Below are positions 33,686-41,313 of a stretch of DNA of 41,526 nt, piece after piece. The DNA comes from an uncultured Alphaproteobacteria bacterium. Lineage in GTDB: Bacteria; Pseudomonadota; Alphaproteobacteria; RF32; CAG-239. A program made the position numbers and the translations under genes. The DNA lies in NCBI GenBank assembly GCA_944391435.1, contig CALXTP010000027.1, positions 1 through 41,526 on the forward strand, given 5' to 3'. The notes under the pieces are model-generated. The model was not told the origin of the DNA and did no database searches. It saw nothing but the letters and a program-made list of their open reading frames with translations. Each line of letters begins with the position of its first letter. The first letter of the stretch is position 1.

Positions 33686-34612
33686 TTACTTCTTTGTTTT
33701 AGCCATTTGTTTACCGTAACGTGCCAAGGTCCGTCCAAAGAAAGAATTACTTTTTTCGCCGCGAGCCTGGAGTCGTTTACCCGTTTGATGTTTAATCACA
33801 TCGTTGCCGTATTTGCCTACTTTGCCAATAGTTCTTTTGTTAACAGCAGCAACAATCTGACTTATCCTGTCGCTTAAAGGCTGGCCGGCCATCGATCCGT
33901 CAAAGAAATGTTTGCAAAATTCATCTGCCATCAGCGGAATCATACGCATCGCTACCAGATAAGAAACCAAAACTTTGAGGAATGTCAGTGTAAAAACACC
34001 AAGTTTGTCACGAATGATGTCAGATTTGTCTTCGTCAAAAATAGCCTTAATATCGGTATCTTGGCCAAAGGATGCGTTAATAATGGTATCAACGATTTCT
34101 GCTCCGATAAGGATTCCCAGCGGCAAAAAGATAAACAAGCCGGTATAATAAGCGATTCCCTCAACAACGGGCTGGAGTTTGTCTCTTGTCCAGGCAAAGG
34201 GCCACAATGCCAGCGCCAAAGGCAGCAAGACAATGCATAATGACAGGTTAAACGCCACATCAAACATATAAAAAGAGGCGATAACGGAAATAAAGAACCC
34301 CAATACGTATAAAATACAGCCGCTGATAAAAATATCAAATGCGATAAGTTTAATTTCTATAATAACTTTAATACGGAAAGCAGCTTCTCCGTAAATGGAG
34401 TTGCATATAAGCATATCGCCGATTTTCATCATCTGATTGGTAGCTTTGTTAATTTGGTCGGCCATTTTTTTCACGCCGTTTATCAGATTATTCATTGCAG
34501 TAATTTCCTGTCCCGCAATGGATATTTCGGGAGAAGCCCCCTGCGCCATTACCCCCGGTGCGGTGAACAGCAGAGCAAGGAAAAGAAAAATATATCGCAG
34601 AAACTTCTTCAT
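33686..34612 (-). CDS. VirB6-like C-terminal half (split unit, part 2)
   Basis: 308 residues with its own signal peptide (MKKFLRYIFLFLALLFTAPG) and an AAGGAGGA ribosome site. The mature sequence begins in what corresponds to the periplasmic loop of the intact paralogues and then has GDMLICNSIYGEAAF, parallel to GEAMICNSIRGTFN in the 36446-38116 paralogue. Membrane helices and a basic C-terminal tail (KRLQARGEKSNSFFGRTLAR) follow. It lacks the N-terminal helices and CxxC motif, which are supplied by the gene 12 bp upstream. Together the two make one full VirB6-like unit of about 475 residues. Confidence 0.82.
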   Translation of the reverse strand: MKKFLRYIFLFLALLFTAPGVMAQGASPEISIAGQEITAMNNLINGVKKMADQINKATNQMMKIGDMLICNSIYGEAAFRIKVIIEIKLIAFDIFISGCILYVLGFFISVIASFYMFDVAFNLSLCIVLLPLALALWPFAWTRDKLQPVVEGIAYYTGLFIFLPLGILIGAEIVDTIINASFGQDTDIKAIFDEDKSDIIRDKLGVFTLTFLKVLVSYLVAMRMIPLMADEFCKHFFDGSMAGQPLSDRISQIVAAVNKRTIGKVGKYGNDVIKHQTGKRLQARGEKSNSFFGRTLARYGKQMAKTKK

Positions 34613-34624
34613 GCTTTTTCCTCC

Positions 34625-35128
34625 TTAAAAGCTGACCGCCCCGGCAAGTGTTTCGCCGATATCAAAACCGATGCTGAGCATGGGATTGACGATATATTGA
34701 ACCAAAACATCTATGCCGGCGGTAACAAGGGCATAAACTAACGCCACTTTAAAACAAAACGTAAGCAGCCCGTCAATAATTTTGGCCGGATCCTGCGTTG
34801 CAAAAGAGCCGAGCGATTTTAAGAAATATAGTGCTATCCAAATGGCGGAGCCGAGCGTTAAAATAAGTTTGGCAGCTTCCACGGTTGTGCCATACAGGGT
34901 GCCGGCAATCGTTGTAAGTGATATCATAAGATTTTCAATAATTTCGCAAGACCAACAACCTGCTTTTTCATATTCTTCATCAATAATTTCGGATGAACAG
35001 TATGTGAGGTAATCATCATCGCAAAACGCCGTTTCAGCAAGCAGCAAAGCGCAGCAGAAAACACTGGCCGTTACCACAAATTTGTGCTGGCAAATAAACT
35101 GCAGGAATATGTTAATAATCATCGTCAT
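34625..35128 (-). CDS. VirB6-like N-terminal half (split unit, part 1)
   Basis: 167 residues. Signal peptide ending around ETAFC, then the conserved periplasmic Cys motif in AGCWSCEIIENL. The first membrane segments of the family follow (LTLGSAIWIALYFLKSLGSF with ATQDPA, then FKVALVYALVTAG). It stops after MLSIGFDIGETLAGAVSF, exactly where the paralogues enter the large periplasmic loop. No frameshift remnant joins it to the next gene, which has its own signal peptide. The ATG overlaps the preceding stop by 4 bp. A two-component VirB6 is the simplest reading. Confidence 0.8.
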   Translation of the reverse strand: MTMIINIFLQFICQHKFVVTASVFCCALLLAETAFCDDDYLTYCSSEIIDEEYEKAGCWSCEIIENLMISLTTIAGTLYGTTVEAAKLILTLGSAIWIALYFLKSLGSFATQDPAKIIDGLLTFCFKVALVYALVTAGIDVLVQYIVNPMLSIGFDIGETLAGAVSF

Positions 35129-36429
35129 TCGTTATACCCCGCTAATGAATTGATTGCCGAAGATGTTTTGCTTTTTGCCTGTTTGATGGAGTCCAATGCT
35201 TCCCGGGATTTTTCATATTTTTCCATAGTGGTTGTAATGGTGGAAGTCGCTCCGCCTGAAACGCCGGCCAAAATAGCCGCACCGGCACGTTTTGCCGTGT
35301 TCATGACAAATTGTGTAACCTGTTTTTGAAATTCCAGGCCTCGTCCGCCGCCGATAAACTTGTCCGCCATAACAACCCCAAGTCCCGGAATATTGATAAG
35401 CAGGAAAGAAATCAGCAGTAATGACAGCATAACCGGTCCCGGATTGGACAGATTCTTGTTTTCATAGGCACCGCTTCCTTCAAAATTGCCCAAAGTTGTT
35501 TCCAAAGCGCCGATGGCAATACAAATAAGTATTCCTATAAACAACATAATACCCGATGAATTCAAGAACATCAGAAAACCGTGTTTGCTCCATTTTCGCG
35601 TATAATTAAAAGGAACCCCCATAATCAGCAACGGAAACAATAAGGCAGCAAAATTCATCCTGAACAGGGCATCAACCAAAAAGAATATAAAGCCAAATTT
35701 GGCACACGTAAATATCAGAAGCATGGTTAAGCCGACAAGGATAGAATCAAGTTCAAGCAGGGCAATAAGCTCAATGCCGAGTCGGATGCCGGCATTGAGC
35801 CTGTCATTAATCTGGCAGGCAAGGCAGCTTGCCATCGGTTGGATGGAACTTTGCAAAGAATCCGCATTAAGTTCTTGTACTTCACAGCTTGTATATGAGG
35901 TATTAAAAGTAACCGTTCCGAAAATGCCAAGATTAACCGATCCGCCGGATTTTATATTGCCGAGGATGGCGGAGCCCAATTCCAAAATGGCGTTATAAAT
36001 CGGGATAACAAACGTATTAAGCGTCCAGGATATCATTCCTCCGTCGCTGACGGCCCAGGCACAAAAAGCACATAAGAATAATTTATGCCCGATTTCGGTC
36101 CAGACTTCGCCCAGATTTTCTTCTTTAAACGACGGGAGCACTTTCAGAAGTTTAAAAGCCATCCAGATAGAAAACCCGAGCATGATGATAACGGCGCCGC
36201 CATCGGCAACTTTGGCTGACCCTGCTTTGAATAAATTGTCAATCTGCCCCAACACAATGTCAATGATTTTAGCTTGCCAGCAAGCCGCCTGTTCTTCATA
36301 ATTGGTATCTTTGCCGGAAGACAGGTCATCATCATCTTTGCATGCGGCAAGAAGCATGATAATGGCAATGCCGAACAAGCGTTTCAGCATCTTCACGGTA
36401 AATATTTTATATATCAGCTCCCGTATCAT
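35125..36429 (-). CDS. VirB6-like predicted lipoprotein
   Basis: 434 residues. The N-terminal signal has a lipobox, LAAC, with Cys30 followed by KDDDD, so it may be lipidated. The core follows the VirB6-like pattern: IIMLGFSIWMAFKLLKVLPSF near the N terminus, a large loop, and several later helices such as LDSILVGLTMLLIFTCAKFGF. The second Cys of the family CxxC is replaced (ACWQA), and a CLAC pair appears in the loop (MASCLACQINDR). GAGG precedes the ATG. It lies in the middle of the array, coupled to the split unit by a 4-bp overlap. Confidence 0.82.
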   Translation of the reverse strand: MIRELIYKIFTVKMLKRLFGIAIIMLLAACKDDDDLSSGKDTNYEEQAACWQAKIIDIVLGQIDNLFKAGSAKVADGGAVIIMLGFSIWMAFKLLKVLPSFKEENLGEVWTEIGHKLFLCAFCAWAVSDGGMISWTLNTFVIPIYNAILELGSAILGNIKSGGSVNLGIFGTVTFNTSYTSCEVQELNADSLQSSIQPMASCLACQINDRLNAGIRLGIELIALLELDSILVGLTMLLIFTCAKFGFIFFLVDALFRMNFAALLFPLLIMGVPFNYTRKWSKHGFLMFLNSSGIMLFIGILICIAIGALETTLGNFEGSGAYENKNLSNPGPVMLSLLLISFLLINIPGLGVVMADKFIGGGRGLEFQKQVTQFVMNTAKRAGAAILAGVSGGATSTITTTMEKYEKSREALDSIKQAKSKTSSAINSLAGYNE

Positions 36430-36445
36430 CGTCCCGTCCTCTTAG

Positions 36446-38116
36446 TTAAATCGGCTTGCCGTCTGCGTCATACTGTTGTTCATCACTGCTGCCATCAGTA
36501 TGAGTAACTTTTTCAGAAGCAACCTGACCATTTCCATGAAAAGTTTGCTCATCGCTACTACCATCGGTATGAGTAATTTTTTTGGTCTCAAGATTACCGT
36601 TTTCATCAAAAGATTGGTCTTCAATATCGCCGTTTTGCCGAACCGTCTGGACATTTCTTAATCTGTGGTTTGCATCAAAATTCCGCGTGATAGTGCTGCC
36701 GTCATCGCCCTGTACGACATCCTGCAGCGGTCCGGCGGCAAGCGGAGTCTGTGCTTTATGCCAAAAAGCCCTGTATCCCTGTCTTCCGGTACCCGTCAGG
36801 GTTCCGCGGATTTCCTCAACTTTGTTGCCGCCCCAGGCATAGGCTTTGTCCAGGCGAGTCATTCTGGCTGCGGCTGCACCCGTGCGCTTGCTGGCCGTAA
36901 GCCCCCAGTTTCCGGTAGCTTTGGCAATGCGTTTTCCAGCACCGGAAACAGGCTTCATAACCGCAGCGCCCACCTGGCTGCCGGCAGAAGTTGGAGTGCC
37001 GCTGTCGGCAATCTTATCGGCCAGTTTGCCGATATGGGCGGCCAGTTGCACAATGACGCAGAAGCAGACGATGGTAAACAGCAAAGAGCCGTTGCTCCAC
37101 AATTCCTTGGCAATTTCTTTAACCTGATTATCATCAATATTTGCGCTAAGATTAGTCAAAAAGCTGTTTAGGGCAGGGCTTTGCGAACCGCTTTCATATG
37201 AGCCCATACATAAATCAACCAGCTGCATGGAAAGCCCCATCACGATTCCCAGCATAACAAAGCTGGCAAATACATTCAAGAAGATACTCCAGATGTTTTT
37301 GGAATAGGTAGAAGTCAAACCGGAAATTGCGGCAGCCACGCCAAAAGGCAGGAGAATTGCCCCGAATGTCAGGCGAATAAGAATATCCACAATATAAAAA
37401 GATATACCGACCAAAAGCACCCACCCGAAAACAAACAGGATAAAACCATAAAACAACATCAGCCAATACCATTTAAAGATATTAAAGGTACCACGTATGG
37501 AATTGCATATCATGGCCTCGCCAATGGCAATTGTCCGGTACAATTGGTCATTAAACTGTTTAACCGCTTCGTTAACCATCTCAAAAATAGCAGCATATCC
37601 GGTACCGCTGGGCGTAGCCAGCCGTGCCCCCTCAACGGATAAGGTTGAGCCGATATTAAGCCCCGCTTGCAAAATCGGGCTGATGATTTTATTGATAAAA
37701 AAGGAGCTGCTTTCATTTTCCTGTAACAAAAGCACGATAACCGTTGTTTTGAACATCAAAATTAAAATGCCCTTTTTATCTCCGGTTAAAAAGTCGGCAG
37801 CATTTTGTTTGCCGAAAGAGCCGACATTTTTAAGCACGGCCATGGCAATATAAATGGCGGAAGCCAAAACGACTAACGGGATAAGGTCAAGGTGGAAAGT
37901 ATCCCATGATTTTGTTGCCGCGCTGGTTGCTGCTTCCGTGATAATCTTAAACAGGCGGCATAACAGGCAGTTGTTATGTGTGCTGAGACCGTCATTAAGA
38001 TAATCCTGAATAGTCGGACATTCTTTGCAGGCCGTCAAAAACAAGGTAAAGAATACGGCAAGCAGCATTTTCCGCTTTTCAAACATTTCCTTTAATGTCA
38101 TTCCCACCCTATACAT
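36446..38116 (-). CDS. VirB6-like predicted lipoprotein with YD-like C-terminal repeats
   Basis: 556 residues, start at 38116 with GGAG seven bases upstream. Lipobox LTAC with Cys30, then NNCLLCRLFKII, the array's CxxC motif. VirB6-type helices include LVVLASAIYIAMAVLKNVGSF and the GEAMICNSIRG segment. After the last helix and a basic linker, the C-terminal ~100 residues are four degenerate repeats of about 23 residues with the pattern DGS...F/Y-D-x-NG, like YD/RHS repeats. This domain is hydrophilic and has no parallel in the 455-residue paralogue upstream. Position: second in the array. Confidence 0.84.
   Translation of the reverse strand: MYRVGMTLKEMFEKRKMLLAVFFTLFLTACKECPTIQDYLNDGLSTHNNCLLCRLFKIITEAATSAATKSWDTFHLDLIPLVVLASAIYIAMAVLKNVGSFGKQNAADFLTGDKKGILILMFKTTVIVLLLQENESSSFFINKIISPILQAGLNIGSTLSVEGARLATPSGTGYAAIFEMVNEAVKQFNDQLYRTIAIGEAMICNSIRGTFNIFKWYWLMLFYGFILFVFGWVLLVGISFYIVDILIRLTFGAILLPFGVAAAISGLTSTYSKNIWSIFLNVFASFVMLGIVMGLSMQLVDLCMGSYESGSQSPALNSFLTNLSANIDDNQVKEIAKELWSNGSLLFTIVCFCVIVQLAAHIGKLADKIADSGTPTSAGSQVGAAVMKPVSGAGKRIAKATGNWGLTASKRTGAAAARMTRLDKAYAWGGNKVEEIRGTLTGTGRQGYRAFWHKAQTPLAAGPLQDVVQGDDGSTITRNFDANHRLRNVQTVRQNGDIEDQSFDENGNLETKKITHTDGSSDEQTFHGNGQVASEKVTHTDGSSDEQQYDADGKPI
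36476..36574 (-). repeat. THTDGSSDEQ repeats in VirB6-like C terminus
   Basis: Two copies encoding THTDGSSDEQ at 36476-36505 and 36545-36574, 69 bases apart. They differ at five codons out of ten and every difference is synonymous, so the peptide is conserved while the DNA has drifted. More degenerate copies lie upstream in the same gene. Confidence 0.8.
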
Positions 38117-38137
38117 GGCACTGCTCCGTAAGTCCTG

Positions 38138-39496
38138 TTAAATACGCAAAGCCCGGCGGAGTTTGCTGACGGTTTTACCGACCCTGCTGTTTTGTATAGC
38201 CTGTCCCACAGGGCTTTGGCGGATATTTTGCCAGGTTTGTCTCCGGCTGTCTCTGAAGTCTTCTTTAGCGGTTTGAATAGCCGCCCCTGCAAATTTTTTG
38301 TTTTCTCTCAAGCCTTTTTTAATCGGCGCCGACGCAAACTGATGCGCCAGAGCACCGCTTTGTTTACCCAGCTTGCCGATGGAAGATGTGCTGGAAACCT
38401 TATCCGCAAGTTGTTCAAGTTCCATAAACAGTTTGAATGCAACCATGCATGCAATTGTTGTCAACAGGAAAGAAGAGACATCCAGATTTTCCACCAAAGC
38501 TGAAGCGTCAGCCTCTGTAAATTGTTTGCCTGCTTGAATGTTGTGTTCGGCGATGAGTTCATCAGAACCGCCCGCCGCTTCCATAATCATTTCCATGGTA
38601 AAGGTAAGCAGAACGCCCATCATGACAAAATTGAAAAAGACGTTGACAAACAGATTCCAGTTTTTCTTAGTATATTTTGAAGTCAATTTGGAAACGCCGC
38701 AAGCGATGGCCATTGGCAACAACATGCATCCCACTGCGAGGCGAAACAAAACGTCCAGCAAATAAAAGGAAACACCGATAAGGATAAACCAGCCGAATAC
38801 ATATAAAACGGCGCCAAAGAAAATGAGTGACCAATACCAGTCAAAAATATCCTCCGGAAGAAAAGCCAGGCACAAGAACAGCCGACCGAGCGCAACAATC
38901 TGATAAACATTATCATTAAATTCGCGCACCTTGTCAATCACGGCCTGAAATAAGGTTCGCACGTTGCTGACATCGCCAAATCCGCTTACGCCAAGCGTCC
39001 CGCCGGCCGATGAAATTGTTCCGCCTACGCTGAGTCCCGCACTGATAACCGGTCCGATAATATAAGAATACAAAAAACTCTGATTGCCCAGCAGCCAGAT
39101 AACCATGGCAACCTTGACGCATAGCGGAATAATGCCGGTCTTTTCGTTGGATAGATAAGCCGCCGGATCCTGTTGGGAAAAGGATGCAATATTTTTTAGC
39201 GTGTAAACGGCAATATAAATTGCGGCGCCGATGGCAACAACACCTTGCAAAGGTGTGGCAAAAGCGTTCCAGGAAAGGACAACGACATTGGCGCAGGCAT
39301 CCATTACCACATCATAAATGCCGCATAGCAGGCAGTGGTCAGAGGTTTGCCCGCCGCCGGCACCTCCGGTGCCTTCTTGTATAAACTCGGTCAGTGTCGG
39401 ACACATAGGGTCATCGGCCCGCGAAACGGAAGCCGTGCAGACAAAATAAAAAAATGAGCCGATTAAATATTTAAGAGACGTTAGAATCTTTGTCAT
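38138..39496 (-). CDS. VirB6-like inner-membrane protein
   Basis: 452 residues from the ATG at 39496, with GAGGTG upstream (a GTG at 39505 is less likely). Signal peptide ending near SVSRA, then DHCLLCGIYDVV with the periplasmic CxxC. Core helices include VVAIGAAIYIAVYTLKNIASF with SQQDPA, then DIFDWYWSLIFFGAVLYVFG and LLDVLFRLAVGCMLLPMAIA. The C terminus is a basic Lys/Arg-rich tail. This is the shortest intact member and a good reference for the array. VirB6/TrbL proteins form the inner-membrane channel of type IV secretion systems. First VirB6-like gene in the array; it overlaps the preceding small gene by 26 bp. Confidence 0.86.
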   Translation of the reverse strand: MTKILTSLKYLIGSFFYFVCTASVSRADDPMCPTLTEFIQEGTGGAGGGQTSDHCLLCGIYDVVMDACANVVVLSWNAFATPLQGVVAIGAAIYIAVYTLKNIASFSQQDPAAYLSNEKTGIIPLCVKVAMVIWLLGNQSFLYSYIIGPVISAGLSVGGTISSAGGTLGVSGFGDVSNVRTLFQAVIDKVREFNDNVYQIVALGRLFLCLAFLPEDIFDWYWSLIFFGAVLYVFGWFILIGVSFYLLDVLFRLAVGCMLLPMAIACGVSKLTSKYTKKNWNLFVNVFFNFVMMGVLLTFTMEMIMEAAGGSDELIAEHNIQAGKQFTEADASALVENLDVSSFLLTTIACMVAFKLFMELEQLADKVSSTSSIGKLGKQSGALAHQFASAPIKKGLRENKKFAGAAIQTAKEDFRDSRRQTWQNIRQSPVGQAIQNSRVGKTVSKLRRALRI

Positions 39497-39692
39497 TGTC
39501 GTCACCTCGTCTCTTAATCAGCGGTTTGGAAAAAGGAGTTCCGAGAAAGGCTGCTGCTGCCAATAGCATAAAAACACATAGTCCTAAGGCAATATAAAGC
39601 AGGGTTTTGTGCGCAAAAAAGCCGATAACATCGCTGTAAGCAATGAAATAAAGCCCAATAAATACCACAATCATACCCGCAACAGACTTCAT
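39471..39692 (-). CDS. Small two-helix membrane protein
   Basis: 73 residues with two predicted membrane helices (MIVVFIGLYFIAYSDVIGFF and LLYIALGLCVFMLLAAAAFL) and a short charged tail rich in Asp, Asn and Lys. GAGG precedes the ATG. It begins the VirB6-like array and overlaps the next gene. The size and two-helix form recall VirB3, which often lies upstream of VirB4 and VirB6, but no VirB3 sequence motif is evident, so this is only a suggestion. Confidence 0.7.
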   Translation of the reverse strand: MKSVAGMIVVFIGLYFIAYSDVIGFFAHKTLLYIALGLCVFMLLAAAAFLGTPFSKPLIKRRGDDNDKDSNVS

Positions 39693-39723
39693 TAGCGCCT
39701 CGGAAACATCTTTAAACTAACTT

Positions 39724-39732
39724 AGTATAACA
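39724..39732 (-). promoter_or_regulatory. Extended -10 promoter before the VirB6-like array
   Basis: Minus strand TGTTATACT, an extended -10 (TG-N-TATACT), about 30 bases before the small membrane-protein ATG. No good -35 is seen, as expected for extended -10 promoters. It suggests the array can be transcribed separately from the two upstream genes. Confidence 0.4.
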
Positions 39733-39763
39733 TAAAAAAAGCAAAAAAAATATTACAATATCG

Positions 39764-40603
39764 TTAAATTTTTCCGTTATTGATAAACTTAACGGCGTAA
39801 TTAAGTACTTTTTCATTATGAAGAGTCTGAAAAGTCGTACCTTCCACAGAAATTTCCCCTTTTTTTCTTTGTGATTGCTGCGGAACCGGAAATTTGCACC
39901 ATTTGAGCAGATTCGCGGCTATTTGAGACGCTTTGGATACGGAAAAAATCTTCAGCGTGTTGAAGTGCCTTGGAATGCTCGGAGTCTTTTTCATGCTCTT
40001 TTCGGTCATTTCCTCCAGCATCGGCCCGCCCAATAAGCTAAAAAGCTTAAATCTTGCCAATATGTCACATAAAAGGCTGCCCCGAACGGCAGGGTTAATC
40101 TCAACAATATTGCGGATTCGCATTTTTTCTTGAAAAGTCTGCATATCTGGCGGCAGATTTAACAGTTGTCGCAAAACCAGATTCCCGGCGCCTTTTGTAA
40201 CAAATGAAACATCAGTGATATCTTCCATGTGATTAAGAAAAAACAACAGCTGGTAAGCTGAAGCCAGTGAGCTCCGGAATAAGGAAGGATAATTGATGGC
40301 TGCCACGGTTGAGTGTGTCAGTACAAGCTTGCGCCAGAGTCGTTTAAAAATATTTTTGCTGTCGCCATAACCATGCAACAAAACAACCAGACTACCTTGC
40401 TGTTTTGTTATTTCGTAACAGTCTATATAGCGTATAAATGCTTTCTGGCATTCTTCAAAAGTTCCGCTTGCGCGGCGTATATCCCAGGAATCAAGGAGTC
40501 GATAGGTCTTTTTGCCGCAATGCCTCTGGATTCGCCATTTTTGATAAAAAAAGACATCTTCCCAAAAAAACGAACCGCCGAATGTAAAAAAATCAAATTT
40601 CAT
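39764..40603 (-). CDS. Alpha/beta-hydrolase-fold protein lacking the nucleophile Ser
   Basis: 279 residues, no signal peptide. The alpha/beta-hydrolase opening SLVVLLHGYGDSKNIFKRLW gives the HG oxyanion loop. The nucleophile elbow, normally G-x-S-x-G, reads TKGAG at residues 136-140, so the catalytic Ser is Gly138 (codon GGC at 40192-40190). The elbow is otherwise intact in context: DVSFV before, NLVLRQLL after. It is probably a non-catalytic relative or uses another chemistry. AAGAGAG precedes the ATG. It lies 8 bp after the small lipoprotein gene and upstream of the VirB6-like array. Confidence 0.72.
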   Translation of the reverse strand: MKFDFFTFGGSFFWEDVFFYQKWRIQRHCGKKTYRLLDSWDIRRASGTFEECQKAFIRYIDCYEITKQQGSLVVLLHGYGDSKNIFKRLWRKLVLTHSTVAAINYPSLFRSSLASAYQLLFFLNHMEDITDVSFVTKGAGNLVLRQLLNLPPDMQTFQEKMRIRNIVEINPAVRGSLLCDILARFKLFSLLGGPMLEEMTEKSMKKTPSIPRHFNTLKIFSVSKASQIAANLLKWCKFPVPQQSQRKKGEISVEGTTFQTLHNEKVLNYAVKFINNGKI

Positions 40604-40611
40604 GGTCTCTC

Positions 40612-41046
40612 TTAATTGCTAAGTGCTTTGACGCTTGCCTGATTTGGTATGGCTGTGATGGTAACAAACGCGGAGTCGTCTCCTTCCATCTGGATTAAGA
40701 TTTGGGCGGCTCGTCCGTTTTTAACATATGTCATATGGCTGATTCCTGCACGCACAACGGCAATTTCAACCCAGCCTTTTTTAGGCATTTCAGATACATA
40801 ATAGTCAAAAACTCGTCCGGCGTTAAAATTAACCGTAAAGCAAATGCTTCCAATCCAGTTCTCTCCGCTGCCCATAGTCTTGGTGTCTTCCAAAACCAAA
40901 AAAGCTTCATCTGGAAACGGAATATCGGGAAAGTTCTGAAATACCATCGGAATTTCCCTCCCGTCAGATCCGAGCATGGGCGTGGGTTCTTTGGCGCAGC
41001 CGCCGGCCAATAGCAAAAACAAGGCTAATAGATATATTTTCTTCAT
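40612..41046 (-). CDS. Hypothetical lipoprotein
   Basis: 144 residues. The lipoprotein signal peptide ends in LAGGC. The mature part has PDIPFPDEAFLVLEDTKTMG, SICFTVNFNAGRVFDYYVSE and GWVEIAVVRAG, a compact beta-rich domain of unknown function. The sequence before and after the Asp/Pro-rich motif suggests a single domain of about 115 residues. AAGGAG is about ten bases before the ATG. It is the first gene of the minus-strand block and probably co-transcribed with the hydrolase-like gene. Confidence 0.75.
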   Translation of the reverse strand: MKKIYLLALFLLLAGGCAKEPTPMLGSDGREIPMVFQNFPDIPFPDEAFLVLEDTKTMGSGENWIGSICFTVNFNAGRVFDYYVSEMPKKGWVEIAVVRAGISHMTYVKNGRAAQILIQMEGDDSAFVTITAIPNQASVKALSN

Positions 41047-41278
41047 TGTTATAAACTCCTTTTTTGAAAATATAGCAAAACAGAGGTTAACAAAAAGAAA
41101 ACAAAAGACACATACAACAGCGCTTATTATATATATAAGCCGTATTGTACAGGTGCCGGATAAATGATATAAGATTTATTGGCAATAAAATTTAACTGTA
41201 TTCTTAGGTAAAAACAGCAATTTAGCTGATATATGAATAAAAAAAGAGGAAAAAAGGAAAAATTTTTAAAAAAAGGTG
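41047..41278. other. Noncoding divergent spacer
   Basis: A 232-bp AT-rich region between the lipoprotein ATG (minus) and the strong promoter at 41279 (plus). No plausible gene. It holds the inverted repeat at 41122-41140 and purine-rich runs just before the promoter. Confidence 0.7.
41122..41140. promoter_or_regulatory. Inverted repeat overlapping a -10-like box
   Basis: GCTTAT (41122-41127) and ATAAGC (41135-41140) flank TATATAT. Read on the minus strand, a TATAAT lies within it, about 75 bases before the lipoprotein gene. Operator or promoter role is inferred. Confidence 0.35.
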
Positions 41279-41307
41279 TTGACAATCGGAAAAGAGTATC
41301 ATATAAA
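41279..41307 (+). promoter_or_regulatory. Consensus sigma-70 promoter reading off the window
   Basis: TTGACA (41279-41284), a 17-base spacer, and TATAAA (41302-41307): full -35 and nearly full -10 consensus, typical of stable-RNA promoters. Transcription should begin near 41314. Confidence 0.82.
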
Positions 41308-41313
41308 CCCACT

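Noticed and set aside
33686-35128. Split VirB6-like unit as a simple frameshift pseudogene
   Set aside because: The second half has its own signal peptide and strong ribosome site, and the break lies outside the membrane.
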